A stretch of 55,395 bases of DNA, taken from assembly GCA_015059805.1 (NCBI GenBank), contig SUZO01000012.1, forward strand, positions 1 to 55,395. Direction: 5' to 3'. Positions 18,729 through 28,078 of this stretch are shown piece by piece; the stretch's first letter is position 1, and the number at the start of each line of letters is the position of its first letter. A program made the position numbers and the translations under genes. The DNA is from Rikenellaceae bacterium. GTDB taxonomy: Bacteria > Bacteroidota > Bacteroidia > Bacteroidales > Rikenellaceae. A model generated the notes under the pieces. It worked only from the letters and a program-made list of their open reading frames with translations. It did no database searches and was not told the DNA's origin.

Positions 18729-20093
18729 ATGATGAAGAAATTGCTTTATGGATTTCTGGTGATAGTGGCTGCGCTGCTTGCCGTCTATCGCATTAGCTGT
18801 TCAGCTCCGTCTGAGCAGTTATCGCAGAGCGAGCAGCTACTGGAAATTTTAGATGAGGGTGGTTGCTTGAGTTGCCATAGCGCAGAGCCAAAGCTTCCGT
18901 TCTACGCCTCTTTCCCAGTTATTGGCGATGTGGTTAAGGCAGATAGCCAGACTGGCTATAAGATGTTTGACATCGCTCCGATGATTGAGGCTCTAAAAAA
19001 TGGAGGCAAAGTGTCAATTGTTGATGTTGCAAAGGTTGAGAAGGCGGCGCTTGATGGCGATATGCCAATGGCTAAGTATTATCTTGTACACTGGGGAAGC
19101 CAGATGACAAAGGCTAAGGCTGCTATTGTTGATGCTTGGGCTGATGAGTATCGTGCTCAGTACTATAACGACGGTCTGGAAGGTCAGCCTATCCGACCTA
19201 TCGCGCAGAGTATACCTACAGATGCTGCAAAGGTTGAGCTTGGTCGTATCCTCTACCACGACACACGTCTGTCGGTTGATAATACCGTTTCATGTGCCTC
19301 ATGCCACGCTCTTAATACAGCAGGTGTGGATAATAAGCAGTACTCTGAGGGTGTGTATGGTCAGTTTGGTGGTGTGAATGCTCCGACAGTATTCAATGCT
19401 CTCTATAACTTCGTGCAGTTCTGGGATGGTCGCGCTGCAACCCTTGAACTTCAGGCTGCAGGTCCACCGCTCAACCCAGTAGAGATGGGCTGTGAGTCGT
19501 TTGACCAGATAGTGGCTAAGCTGGCGAAGGATAAGGCTCTGACAAAGAAGTTCAAGGCTGTCTATCCAGATGGCTGGAGTGAGAAGAATATCACAGATGC
19601 TATTGCCGAGTTTGAGCGTACGCTTATCACCCCAAACTCCGCCTTTGATAACTACTTGCGTGGCGATGCTACGGCTATTACCGAGGAGCAGAAGCAGGGT
19701 TATGAGCTCTTTGTTAAGTATAACTGTGCAACCTGCCATGTGGGACCAAATCTTGGTGGTGAGTCGTACGAGTTGATGGGTCAATATGCTGATTACTTTG
19801 CCGATAGAGGTACAGAATTAACCGTTGAGGATAATGGTCGCAATAAGGAGACCGCTCTTGAGCGTGACCGCCACCGCTTTAAGGTGCCAGGTCTTAGAAA
19901 TGTTGCCCTTACAGCGCCTTACTTCCATGATGGCACTGAGCCAGAGCTTAAGGAGGCTGTCTGCAAGATGGGTACATACCAGGTGGGCGTTGAGCTTACA
20001 GATGAGGATGAGGAGAAGATTGTCGCCTTCCTTGAGAGCCTCACAGGTGAGTACAACGGGAAGCTACTTACTAACGACAATATGAAAAAGTAG
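18729..20093 (+). CDS. Three-haem cytochrome c peroxidase (CcpA/MauG family) with extra N-terminal haem domain
   Basis: Periplasmic peroxidase reducing hydrogen peroxide with electrons from cytochromes or the quinol pool. 454 residues with an N-terminal hydrophobic anchor or signal (residues 3-23). Three CxxCH haem motifs: CLSCH (46-50) in an added N-terminal haem domain, CASCH (189-193) and CATCH (333-337), the last two being the usual di-haem peroxidase pair. Family motifs seen: LGRILYHDTRLS before the second haem, NAPTVFNALYNFVQFWDGRA after it, and FKVPGLRNVALTAPYFHDG near the C-terminus. The extra haem would allow direct electron entry, as in three-haem peroxidases of other bacteria. Cotranscribed with resB-ccsA, which probably attach its haems. 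ATG 18732 is an equal start. Confidence 0.93.
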   Translation: MMKKLLYGFLVIVAALLAVYRISCSAPSEQLSQSEQLLEILDEGGCLSCHSAEPKLPFYASFPVIGDVVKADSQTGYKMFDIAPMIEALKNGGKVSIVDVAKVEKAALDGDMPMAKYYLVHWGSQMTKAKAAIVDAWADEYRAQYYNDGLEGQPIRPIAQSIPTDAAKVELGRILYHDTRLSVDNTVSCASCHALNTAGVDNKQYSEGVYGQFGGVNAPTVFNALYNFVQFWDGRAATLELQAAGPPLNPVEMGCESFDQIVAKLAKDKALTKKFKAVYPDGWSEKNITDAIAEFERTLITPNSAFDNYLRGDATAITEEQKQGYELFVKYNCATCHVGPNLGGESYELMGQYADYFADRGTELTVEDNGRNKETALERDRHRFKVPGLRNVALTAPYFHDGTEPELKEAVCKMGTYQVGVELTDEDEEKIVAFLESLTGEYNGKLLTNDNMKK

Positions 20094-20103
20094 CCGCCAC
20101 ACT

Positions 20104-20133
20104 TTGAACTTTACTTAAAAAGCACTACCTTTG
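20104..20133 (+). promoter_or_regulatory. Promoter of the TPP-riboswitch transcript
   Basis: TTG (20104-20106), 19-nt spacer, TACCTTTG (20126-20133). The predicted start near 20140 places the riboswitch at the very 5' end of the mRNA. Confidence 0.85.
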
Positions 20134-20139
20134 TAGCCA

Positions 20140-20277
20140 GTACTACATAGGGGTGCTTTTTGTTGTCCACTTCTGTCTGCTTGCGGTCGGGGTGGGTGCT
20201 AAGGCTGAGATTATACCCATTGAACCGGATACGGGTAATGCTGAGACCGGGATGAGAGTAATCAATACATACCCCTT
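20140..20277 (+). ncRNA. TPP (thi-box) riboswitch
   Basis: Thiamine pyrophosphate aptamer. Diagnostic conserved blocks in order: GGGGTGC (20150-20155 region), CTGAGA (20205-20210), ACCC then TTGAACC (20215-20226), GGGTAATG (20233-20240) and the closing CCGGGATGAGA (20248-20258). P2 is GGGG/ACCC-type. P3 is unusually long here (about 45 nt), as in other Bacteroidota. P1 can form between TAC-CAT (20141-20148) and ATG-GTA (20252-20260). Downstream ACCCCT (20271-20276) can instead pair with AGGGGT (20149-20154) and breaks P2, giving a plausible switch. It controls the TonB-dependent receptor beginning at 20313, expected to be repressed when TPP is plentiful. Confidence 0.92.
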
Positions 20278-20312
20278 TTCTAATTTTTTAACTATTTAAC
20301 ACTTAAGAAGTT

Positions 20313-22580
20313 ATGAAAAGGTTTTTTCTAACTCTCGCCGTGGCGGGGTTATCGCTCGGCGTACAGGCGGCAAATCATGTCGCTCAAGACAGTAAATCAA
20401 CACAATCTTTATCCTCTCAGGCAGACTCGGTGGCGATGTATGGCGACATTGGCACTATTGAGGTCATCGCTCTGCGTGCAGGTAAATCCTCGCCCGTAGC
20501 CTATACCGATATTGGGCGTAAGGAGATTGAGCGCAACAGCTACGGTACAGATATCCCCTCGCTGCTGGCGCTCTCACCGTCGATGATTGCCACAAATGAG
20601 ACGGGTATCGGCATTGGTGGAACGTCTATTCGTCTGAGGGGTACAGATGCAGCCCGATTGAATGTGACGGTAAATGGAATGTCGCTCAACAACCCCGACT
20701 CACACTCAACCTATTGGTACGACACTCCCGACCTTATATCGTCAGTGGAGGATGTGCAGATTCAGCGTGGCGCAGGTATCTCTACAAATGGCACAGGTGC
20801 TTTTGGTGGTGCGATAAATATGACCACCTCGGCTCTGCAGACAGATTTTGGTGGCTCAGCATCACTCTCCTATGGTTCGTACAATACCAACAAGCAGTCT
20901 GTCCATATCGGTTCTGGATTGATGGCGAACCATTGGGTTGTGGATGCTCGCCTGAGCCATATTGGCTCGGATGGTTATATTGACCGTGGAGCTACAGACC
21001 TTAAGTCCTACATGGTTCAAGGTGGCTACTATTCAGGACATACGTCGGTAAAGTTGCTCTCTTTTGGTGGAATGGCTAAGACCTACCTCACCTATACGGG
21101 TGTGACAAAGGAGGAGATGGAGCTCTATGGTCGCCGCTACCACACTGAGGGTCAGTATGAGACATCTAATGGACCATATACCCTTGCTGATGGAACAAAG
21201 GTCGATTATTATGATGATCAGACAGATAACTACCTACAGTTGAATAATCAACTTATTGTAAATCATAGCTTTAATGAACGCTGGAAGATGAATGTCACTG
21301 GCTACTACACCTATGGCTATGGATACTATAAGCAGTATAAGGCTGACCGCACTCTACTTGAGTATGGTAATCTTGGAGTTGAGGATTCAAGTGTTGAGGC
21401 GGATATGATTCGTCGTAAAATTATGCGCAACCACACCTTTGGAGTCAATGCTTCGGCGCACTACAATACTAAGAGACTCTCAGCTATATTTGGTGGTGCG
21501 TGGAGCCACTATAGCTGCCCTCACTGGGGTGATATTGAGTGGGTAGATGGTATGGCGAGCAGTGAGGTTGCTGGACGATGGTATGACAATGATGTTCGCA
21601 AGCAGGATGGAAATATCTTTGCAAAGATGGTCTGGAGTCCAGTGGAGAAGCTGAATATCTCTGCCGATTTGCAGTACCGTATAGTAAGCTATCGTGCGTG
21701 GGGTGTAAATGATAACTTTGACTGGAATAGAATGCAGATGCAGCCTATATCTATTGATAAGTTGTACCACTTTTTTAACCCTCACGTGGGCATAAACTAC
21801 AACTTTGCAAAGGGACATAGACTCTACGCCTCATTTGCCATTGCAAACAAGGAGCCGACCCGCGCAGATTTTACTGACCGATATATGTTCTCGCAGGATG
21901 ATAGTGAGCCGATGCCAGAGCGACTCTTTGACTATGAACTGGGTTATCAGTACACTTCAAAACGACTCAATGTGGGGATTAACTTCTACTATATGCAGTA
22001 CCGTAACCAGTTGATTCCTACAGGTATGGTAAATGATAGCTCAGATGCTCTAAATGTCAATGTGCCTGATAGTTATCGCTGTGGTGCAGAGGTGGTTTTA
22101 GACTGGAATGTTGCAAAATGGTTCTCTGTCAATGGAAGTGTTACAGTAAGCCGCAACAAGATACGCAACTATATTGACCTGCTTGCCGATAGCCCAACTT
22201 TTGAGCAGAATCTTGGTGATATGACAATCGCCTACTCGCCTAACTGTATGGCTTCGCTCGGTTTTGATTTTCACCATAAGGGCTTTGAGGCGCTACTAAA
22301 TACCCGCTACGTGGGTAAGCAGTATCTGACAAATAACCAAATTGAGAGCCTGACCCTTGATAGTTACTGCGTTACAAATCTTGACTTGGGTTATACGCTC
22401 AGTCTGCCTACGGCACGCTCTGTGCGCTTTGGTATTACAATCTACAACCTCTTCAATACAGAGTATTGTAGTAACGCCTATGGATACTCCTATATGTGGG
22501 ATGGGGTGCGATATGACGAGGCATACTACTTCCCGCAGGCTCCGCTGCATCTACTGGCAAATGTGACTGTAAAGTTCTAA
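20313..22580 (+). CDS. TonB-dependent outer membrane receptor, probable thiamine (or precursor) transporter
   Basis: Outer membrane ligand-gated channel of 755 residues powered by TonB-ExbBD. Signal peptide MKRFFLTLAVAGLSLGVQA; no carboxypeptidase-like N-terminal domain, so it is of the classical rather than SusC type. The plug domain (about 45-175) contains IRLRGTDAARLNVTVNGMSL and VEDVQIQRGAGISTNGTGAF. The barrel follows and ends VTVKF, a typical C-terminal strand. Substrate assignment rests on the TPP riboswitch directly upstream; riboswitch-controlled receptors of this kind are known in Bacteroidota as thiamine-regulated outer membrane proteins. No other thiamine gene is in this operon; thiL lies 29 kb away under its own promoter. 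Confidence 0.88.
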   Translation: MKRFFLTLAVAGLSLGVQAANHVAQDSKSTQSLSSQADSVAMYGDIGTIEVIALRAGKSSPVAYTDIGRKEIERNSYGTDIPSLLALSPSMIATNETGIGIGGTSIRLRGTDAARLNVTVNGMSLNNPDSHSTYWYDTPDLISSVEDVQIQRGAGISTNGTGAFGGAINMTTSALQTDFGGSASLSYGSYNTNKQSVHIGSGLMANHWVVDARLSHIGSDGYIDRGATDLKSYMVQGGYYSGHTSVKLLSFGGMAKTYLTYTGVTKEEMELYGRRYHTEGQYETSNGPYTLADGTKVDYYDDQTDNYLQLNNQLIVNHSFNERWKMNVTGYYTYGYGYYKQYKADRTLLEYGNLGVEDSSVEADMIRRKIMRNHTFGVNASAHYNTKRLSAIFGGAWSHYSCPHWGDIEWVDGMASSEVAGRWYDNDVRKQDGNIFAKMVWSPVEKLNISADLQYRIVSYRAWGVNDNFDWNRMQMQPISIDKLYHFFNPHVGINYNFAKGHRLYASFAIANKEPTRADFTDRYMFSQDDSEPMPERLFDYELGYQYTSKRLNVGINFYYMQYRNQLIPTGMVNDSSDALNVNVPDSYRCGAEVVLDWNVAKWFSVNGSVTVSRNKIRNYIDLLADSPTFEQNLGDMTIAYSPNCMASLGFDFHHKGFEALLNTRYVGKQYLTNNQIESLTLDSYCVTNLDLGYTLSLPTARSVRFGITIYNLFNTEYCSNAYGYSYMWDGVRYDEAYYFPQAPLHLLANVTVKF

Positions 22581-22594
22581 TCTACAGACCGACA

Positions 22595-22632
22595 AAGGGG
22601 AGATTGGTTAAATTTTTAGCCAATCTCTTTGT
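22595..22632 (+). terminator. Hairpin terminator after the thiamine receptor gene
   Basis: A 13-bp stem (22600-22612/22615-22627, one G-T pair) with a minimal loop, followed by TTTG. The T-run is short because the -33 TTG of the next promoter (22629-22631) starts immediately at the stem base. Confidence 0.75.
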
Positions 22633-22658
22633 ACTTTAGTACAAAAGCACTACCTTTG
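22629..22658 (+). promoter_or_regulatory. Promoter of the susCD-protease operon
   Basis: TTG (22629-22631), 19-nt spacer, TACCTTTG (22651-22658), a perfect match. ATG 22665 is 7 nt after the -7 box, so the mRNA should be leaderless or have only 1-4 leader bases. No other promoter of this quality was seen before 37568. Confidence 0.88.
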
Positions 22659-22664
22659 CCCATT

Positions 22665-25628
22665 ATGAATTCACTCAAACTTTTTTTTCTTTCATTCGGC
22701 ACTTTACTGTTAAGCATACTTGCCTACAACTCTGCCACTGCACAGGCTGCAGCGGGAGCAGTTACGGTAAGTGGTACAGTAATATCTGCTGAGGACAAGC
22801 AACCGCTACTTGGAGTGGCGGTTGTTGTGTTGGAGACGATGCAGGGAGTGACAACAAACTTTGACGGTACTTACACCATTCAGGCAGCTGTGGGGAGCAC
22901 TATCTCGTTCTCCTTCTTGGGCTATAAGGAGGTGGTGTGGGTAGTACCTGCATCGGAAACGAACATTACCCACAACATCACTCTTGAGCCCGAAACAGAG
23001 GCTATTGATGATGTGGTAGTTATCGCCTATGGTGTGCGTAAGAAGGGAACTATCACAGGCTCTGTCTCAACTGTGAAGATGGAGAAGGTTGAGAAGACCC
23101 CTACGGCAGCCTTTGACCAAGCATTGCAGGGTCAGGTGCCAGGTCTTACGGTGTTGTCTAACACTGGTGAGCCAAGCGCAGCGGCGGTGATGACTATCCG
23201 CGGAACAAACTCAATCAACTCAGGTACAGCGCCGCTCTATATCCTTGATGGTGTGCCTATTGAGGCGAGTGATTTTAACACTATCAACCCTGCCGATATA
23301 GAGTCTATATCTGTGCTTAAGGATGCCTCATCAACATCTATCTACGGTGCGCGTGCGGCAAATGGCGTTATTGTTATTACTACAAAGCGCGGAAAGGCTG
23401 CTGAGCGCCCTCGTATTGAGTATCGTATGCAGTTAGGCTTCTCGCAGGTGGCTTGTGGTAAGTGGGATTTGATGAATACCGCCGAGCGTATTGAGTATGA
23501 GCGCCAGATAGGTATGGATGCGGGTCAGAACTATGCTGTGCTCAGCCAGACTGATATAAATTGGATGGATGTGGTCTTTAACTCGTCGGCTATGTTGCAG
23601 AATTATGAGCTTGCTGTGTCGGGTGCGGACGATAAGACATCCTACTACGTTTCGGGCGGCTACTACAATCAGCAGGGAACGGCTTTAGGCTCTGGGTTTA
23701 AGCGATTCTCTACCCGCCAGAACTTTGAGCGCAAGGCTGGAAAGTGGCTCAAGATTGGCGTGAACAATATGCTTAACTATCAGGGTATTGAGCAGGCAGA
23801 TGAGGGTGCTTATACCCTTGTAACGCCAATTTCGGCAGCAAGGTTTATGATGCCGTACTGGAATCCATACCGTGCAGATGGCACTACAGCCTCTATCGCT
23901 GACGGTAGCTGGCGTGGGAATGGTCAGAATCCATTGGAGTGGTTGGAGAATAATCCAGTGGTATTCAAGAAGTACAAGCTCCTCTCAACTCAGTTTGCCG
24001 AGGCAACGCCTATAGAGGGTCTTACACTCAAGACTCAGTTTGGTATCGACTACTCGCATACTACAGGCTTTGGGCAGTCGTTCCCAAGCTATGCTCCAAA
24101 TCAGGGACAGGGTAGTGCTATGCGTAGCTCTACAGATAGCTATAGCCTAACAATTACAAACACTGTAAACTATCGTTTTGACATTGATAGAGTGCATAAC
24201 TTCAACTTCCTTGTGGGTCATGAGGGCGTTGATAGCCACTACGAGGCGTTTAACATCCTTGCAGCGGGGCAGAATAACGATAGATTGACAAACCTCTCCT
24301 CTGCCACTCGCGCAACATCGTGGGGAGATACTACAGACTCGGACTACGGCTTTGTATCCTTCTTTGGTCGTGGCGAGTATAACTACGACGATAGATACTT
24401 TGCCGACTTCTCGCTGCGTACAGATGGTAGCTCCCGCTTTGGTGCTTCTCGTCGCTGGGCAGGCTTCTGGAGTGTCGGATTTATGTGGAATATGCGCAAT
24501 GAGGCGTTTGCTGAGGGTGCTAAGGGCTGGCTTACAAATGGTCAGATTTCACTCTCTACCGGTACATCGGGTAACTCGTCAATCCCTAACTACGAGCACC
24601 TCGCCCTTGTGGGAGGAGGCGTAGACTATGTCGGCAATGCGGGTGTAGGACTTATGCAGCCTGGCAATGAGAACTTGGGATGGGAGAAGCCTTGGACTAC
24701 AAACCTCGGTCTGCACTTCGGATTTTGGCATCGCCTCAATGTAGATCTTGAACTCTACTATAAGCACACCTCCGATATGCTTATGCAGGTGCCAGAGCCA
24801 TACTCTACATCTGGTTTTGGATACTATTGGGACAATGTAGGCGCAATGGTAAACAAAGGTGTTGAGCTCAATGTCGTAGGTACACTTATCTCGGCAAAGG
24901 ATTTTCTGTGGACCGTAAATGCCAATGTGTCGTACAACAACAATAAGATTACAGAGCTCTACAATGGCGTTGAGGAGTATGAGCGCTCAGGTACAAATAC
25001 AAAACTTGTTGTGGGTCATCCACTTGGCGAGTTCTATATCAACCGCTATGCGGGTGTAAACCCAGCCAATGGAGATGCGCTGTGGTATACAAAGGATGGC
25101 GAGCTGACAACTGTTCTGCGCGATGAGGATAAGGTGCTTGTGGGCAAGAGCTACATCGCCCCTTGGCAGGGAGGTTTTGGTACGGCACTGAGTTGGAAGG
25201 GGCTGCAACTTACAGCGCAGTTTAGCTGGGTGGCTGACCGCTGGATGATAAATAACGACCGATATTTTGATGAGTCAAATGGTCGCTTTGCTTCTTACAA
25301 CCAATCCGCACGCCTATTAGAGCGTTGGCAGAAGCCTGGCGATGTTACGGACATCCCTCGCCATGGCGTGTATACAGAGTTTGATAGCCGACTGCTTGAG
25401 GATGCATCGTTCCTACGACTTAAGAATTTGATGCTCAGCTACTCGCTGCCAGATAAGGCTATTCGTCGCACAAAGGTATTCTCTGGAGTTAGAGTCTATG
25501 CTCAGGCGCAGAACCTCTTTACCTTTACCCGCTTTTCGGGTCTTGACCCAGAGGGTACGACAAATCTATATGCGGCGCAGTACCCAATGTCGCGCCAGTT
25601 TACCTTCGGTATCGATATAACCTTCTAA
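22665..25628 (+). CDS. SusC/RagA-family TonB-linked outer membrane protein
   Basis: Outer membrane importer that works with a SusD lid. 987 residues from ATG 22665; the longer frame begins on the promoter TTG and is rejected. Seen: signal peptide (residues 1-27, ending ATAQA), a carboxypeptidase-regulatory-like domain (about 30-110: VSGTVISAEDKQPLLGVAVV, then the TonB-box-like DDVVVIAYG), a plug domain with the SusC hallmarks GQVPGLTVLSNTGEP, IRGTNSINSGTAPLYILDG and SVLKDASSTSIYGARAANG, and a barrel ending in FGIDITF. It starts a nine-gene operon and its SusD partner follows after 11 nt. Neighbours are a protease and adhesive-repeat lipoproteins rather than glycosidases, so the cargo is probably peptide, as in RagAB; this is inference. 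Confidence 0.95.
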   Translation: MNSLKLFFLSFGTLLLSILAYNSATAQAAAGAVTVSGTVISAEDKQPLLGVAVVVLETMQGVTTNFDGTYTIQAAVGSTISFSFLGYKEVVWVVPASETNITHNITLEPETEAIDDVVVIAYGVRKKGTITGSVSTVKMEKVEKTPTAAFDQALQGQVPGLTVLSNTGEPSAAAVMTIRGTNSINSGTAPLYILDGVPIEASDFNTINPADIESISVLKDASSTSIYGARAANGVIVITTKRGKAAERPRIEYRMQLGFSQVACGKWDLMNTAERIEYERQIGMDAGQNYAVLSQTDINWMDVVFNSSAMLQNYELAVSGADDKTSYYVSGGYYNQQGTALGSGFKRFSTRQNFERKAGKWLKIGVNNMLNYQGIEQADEGAYTLVTPISAARFMMPYWNPYRADGTTASIADGSWRGNGQNPLEWLENNPVVFKKYKLLSTQFAEATPIEGLTLKTQFGIDYSHTTGFGQSFPSYAPNQGQGSAMRSSTDSYSLTITNTVNYRFDIDRVHNFNFLVGHEGVDSHYEAFNILAAGQNNDRLTNLSSATRATSWGDTTDSDYGFVSFFGRGEYNYDDRYFADFSLRTDGSSRFGASRRWAGFWSVGFMWNMRNEAFAEGAKGWLTNGQISLSTGTSGNSSIPNYEHLALVGGGVDYVGNAGVGLMQPGNENLGWEKPWTTNLGLHFGFWHRLNVDLELYYKHTSDMLMQVPEPYSTSGFGYYWDNVGAMVNKGVELNVVGTLISAKDFLWTVNANVSYNNNKITELYNGVEEYERSGTNTKLVVGHPLGEFYINRYAGVNPANGDALWYTKDGELTTVLRDEDKVLVGKSYIAPWQGGFGTALSWKGLQLTAQFSWVADRWMINNDRYFDESNGRFASYNQSARLLERWQKPGDVTDIPRHGVYTEFDSRLLEDASFLRLKNLMLSYSLPDKAIRRTKVFSGVRVYAQAQNLFTFTRFSGLDPEGTTNLYAAQYPMSRQFTFGIDITF

Positions 25629-25639
25629 ATGTGTGAATT

Positions 25640-27160
25640 ATGTTGAAAAGTATAAAGATATTATTCGTTGCACTTACAGCACTCTGTGCCGTATCGTGCC
25701 TTGATAAGGAGCCACAGTCAGCAATTCCACAGCAGCAGGCTATGCAGAGCTTTGACGATGCCGAGCAGACCGTTACAGGTATCTATGCGTTGCTTAAAAG
25801 TGGCGCATTGTATAGCGGGTATCTGACAATTTTGCCAGACCTTCAGACCGACCTTGTCTATGCCGTTGATGGATATTCAAATACCTATGGCAACTTCTGG
25901 TTGTGGACTGTTCGCTCTACAACTTCCGAGATTGAGAGTGTATATGCCTCTCTGTATCAGATAATTACCTCTTGTAACTTCTATCTTGACCATATTGACC
26001 GCGTAGTGGCGGCAACAACTGACGAGGCTAAACTTGCAGACCTTGACACCTATACTGGTGAGGTATATGCTATTCGCGCCCTTGCATACTCAGAGCTACT
26101 TAAGTGCTACTGTAAGGCTTACCACCCTGAAACAGCAAAGCAGGAGCTTGGTGTTGTGCTTCGTACAACGACCCTTGACAAGCAACCACTGCCTCGCGCA
26201 TCGCTCTACGACTCATACCAGCAGGTTATTAAGGATTTGGAGCGTGCAGAGGAGCTTCTGGACGAGGATAATGATGCACATAGTAGCGCCTTTGTCACTC
26301 GCGCCATGGCATGTGCACTGCACGCCCGCGTGGCTCTCTATATGGAGGATTGGCAGAGCGCTATTGACTACTCTACAGAGGTGATTGAGAGCCGAAACTT
26401 TGCCCTCAGCTCGGCAGTAAGCTACTATACGAGCAATATGACATACTTTGACTATATGTGGAACTACGACGTAGCTACAGAGATTATCTGGCGCATCGGT
26501 TTTACCACAACATCTTATGGTGGCGCATTGGGTCAGGTATTCTTGGGCTTTAATAACGACTATACATACTACTATCCAGATTATGTGCCGGCTCAGTGGG
26601 TGCTTGACCTATATTCTGATAGCGATATGCGTTATAGTAGCTATTTCTACCCTCTGCAGACTGGTTATAACCACGGTCTGCAGTATCCACTACTTGTAAA
26701 ATACTTTGGTAATCAGGACTTTATAAATAGCGCGCTGATTTACCACACTGTAATGCCAAAGCCTTTCCGCCTTGCCGAGCAGTATCTTATCCGCGCTGAG
26801 GCGCTCTGTCGTCAGCAGACACCTAACTTCTCGGCGGCATCAAAGGATATAAATACACTTAGGGCTGCGCGTATAGTCTCTGGTGGAGGCATAAATCTTA
26901 CAGCTGATAACTGTATTGAGCAGATTGCCGCTGAGCGTGTGCGTGAGCTATATATGGAGGGCTTCCGCCTGCACGACTTCAAGCGTTGGGGTGACCTCTA
27001 TCGTGCTGGCGAGGGCTTTACCCGCACGCCGCAGTCTAACTCTCTGAGTGAGGGTAGTACGCTCAGCGTAAAGGCTGACGACCCACTCTTTGTCTGGCCA
27101 ATCCCTATCCACGAGATTGAGGCGCCAGGCTCACTTGTTCAACCAAACGAAAGTAACTAA
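25640..27160 (+). CDS. RagB/SusD-family nutrient-binding outer membrane lipoprotein
   Basis: Surface lipoprotein that caps the SusC channel and captures substrate. 506 residues with lipobox LCAVSC (Cys20). The family's helical TPR-like scaffold is apparent: an N-terminal FDDAEQTVTGIYALLKSG, IRALAYSELLKCYCKAYHPE, a long variable middle, then AEQYLIRAEALCRQ and the C-terminal ERVRELYMEGFRLHDFKRWG. The C-terminus has the usual FVWPIPIHEIEA motif followed by PNESN. Length is typical. Gene order susC-susD with 11 nt between, and 5 nt to the next gene, supports one transcript. Ligand unknown. Confidence 0.96.
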   Translation: MLKSIKILFVALTALCAVSCLDKEPQSAIPQQQAMQSFDDAEQTVTGIYALLKSGALYSGYLTILPDLQTDLVYAVDGYSNTYGNFWLWTVRSTTSEIESVYASLYQIITSCNFYLDHIDRVVAATTDEAKLADLDTYTGEVYAIRALAYSELLKCYCKAYHPETAKQELGVVLRTTTLDKQPLPRASLYDSYQQVIKDLERAEELLDEDNDAHSSAFVTRAMACALHARVALYMEDWQSAIDYSTEVIESRNFALSSAVSYYTSNMTYFDYMWNYDVATEIIWRIGFTTTSYGGALGQVFLGFNNDYTYYYPDYVPAQWVLDLYSDSDMRYSSYFYPLQTGYNHGLQYPLLVKYFGNQDFINSALIYHTVMPKPFRLAEQYLIRAEALCRQQTPNFSAASKDINTLRAARIVSGGGINLTADNCIEQIAAERVRELYMEGFRLHDFKRWGDLYRAGEGFTRTPQSNSLSEGSTLSVKADDPLFVWPIPIHEIEAPGSLVQPNESN

Positions 27161-27165
27161 AGCCT

Positions 27166-28065
27166 ATGAGAAAGTTACCTATATATATAATAACAATGTT
27201 GGCGCTGCTCAGCTGTAAGGAGCAGTACACTACATACTCCGATGCAGAGTATGTGATGTTTGCCGATAGCCTCTCAACAAATATGGTTGAGAAGAGCAAT
27301 AGCCGCTTTACAGTGCCTATTGCCTCTACCGTTGCTCGTGACTATGACCGCACTTTTGGTGTTGAGGTTGTGGATGCTGGCAGCAATGCTGTTGAGGGTA
27401 AGCACTACCGTATTATCTCAAATACCGTCACTATCCCTGCAGGTAAAACTGCAGCAAATGTTGAGGTTGAGGGTATCTACGACAATATTGGCGCTACAGA
27501 CTCGCTCGGCTTTAGACTGCGCCTTGTGATGAATAGCGCGCTGAAGTGGGACCTATATAAGGACTCGGATATGACAAAGGTTGTAATGTACAAGAGCTGC
27601 CCTTATGACCGCAATAACTTTACGGGCTATGCAGTGCTCTCGTCACTGCTTCTGCGTGACTACCCAGGCGAGAATAGCTCTTACCAGAAGGTTGTCTATA
27701 CCGAGGCGCACCCTACAGAGCCTGATATGATAATTATCCGCGATGCCTTCTACAATGGCTATGATGTCACCCTGACTTTTGACGGAGCGGACCCTGCTGA
27801 GCCACGCATTACGATGGATAGCGACCAGGTGCTGAGCGATGAGGCATCTGTCTTTGGGCAGATACTGGGTGATAACCATATTCTTGGTGACGATAGCCCA
27901 ATATACACCTCTTACTTCAACTCGTGCCAACGATTTGCGGTGTTGTGGCTCCATGTCTATGTTGAGAAGCTGGGCGAGCCTATAGGTACAGTGGGTCACT
28001 TCTACAATATCCTTGAGTGGATATCAGATGAGGAGGCAGAGAGACTTAAACGAGAAGGATTTTAA
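27166..28065 (+). CDS. DUF4984-like lipoprotein of SusCD loci
   Basis: Predicted surface lipoprotein of 299 residues, lipobox LALLSC (Cys17). The N-terminal part (about 25-145) reads as a Calx-beta/Ig-like sandwich: VPIASTVARDYDRTFGVEVV, EGKHYRIISNTVTIPAGKTA and a repeated strand pattern. The C-terminal part (about 150-299) begins CPYDRNNFTGYAVLSS and ends NILEWISDEEAERLKREGF. From memory this two-part layout matches Pfam DUF4984 proteins found beside SusC/SusD in Bacteroides; this was not searched. Function unknown; likely an accessory binding subunit of the importer. Spacing is 5 nt after susD and 13 nt before the next gene. Confidence 0.75.
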   Translation: MRKLPIYIITMLALLSCKEQYTTYSDAEYVMFADSLSTNMVEKSNSRFTVPIASTVARDYDRTFGVEVVDAGSNAVEGKHYRIISNTVTIPAGKTAANVEVEGIYDNIGATDSLGFRLRLVMNSALKWDLYKDSDMTKVVMYKSCPYDRNNFTGYAVLSSLLLRDYPGENSSYQKVVYTEAHPTEPDMIIIRDAFYNGYDVTLTFDGADPAEPRITMDSDQVLSDEASVFGQILGDNHILGDDSPIYTSYFNSCQRFAVLWLHVYVEKLGEPIGTVGHFYNILEWISDEEAERLKREGF

Positions 28066-28078
28066 CAAAAATAGATAT

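Noticed and set aside
22629..22664. Longer SusC start at TTG 22629
   Set aside because: This TTG is the -33 promoter box; the signal peptide starts at ATG 22665.
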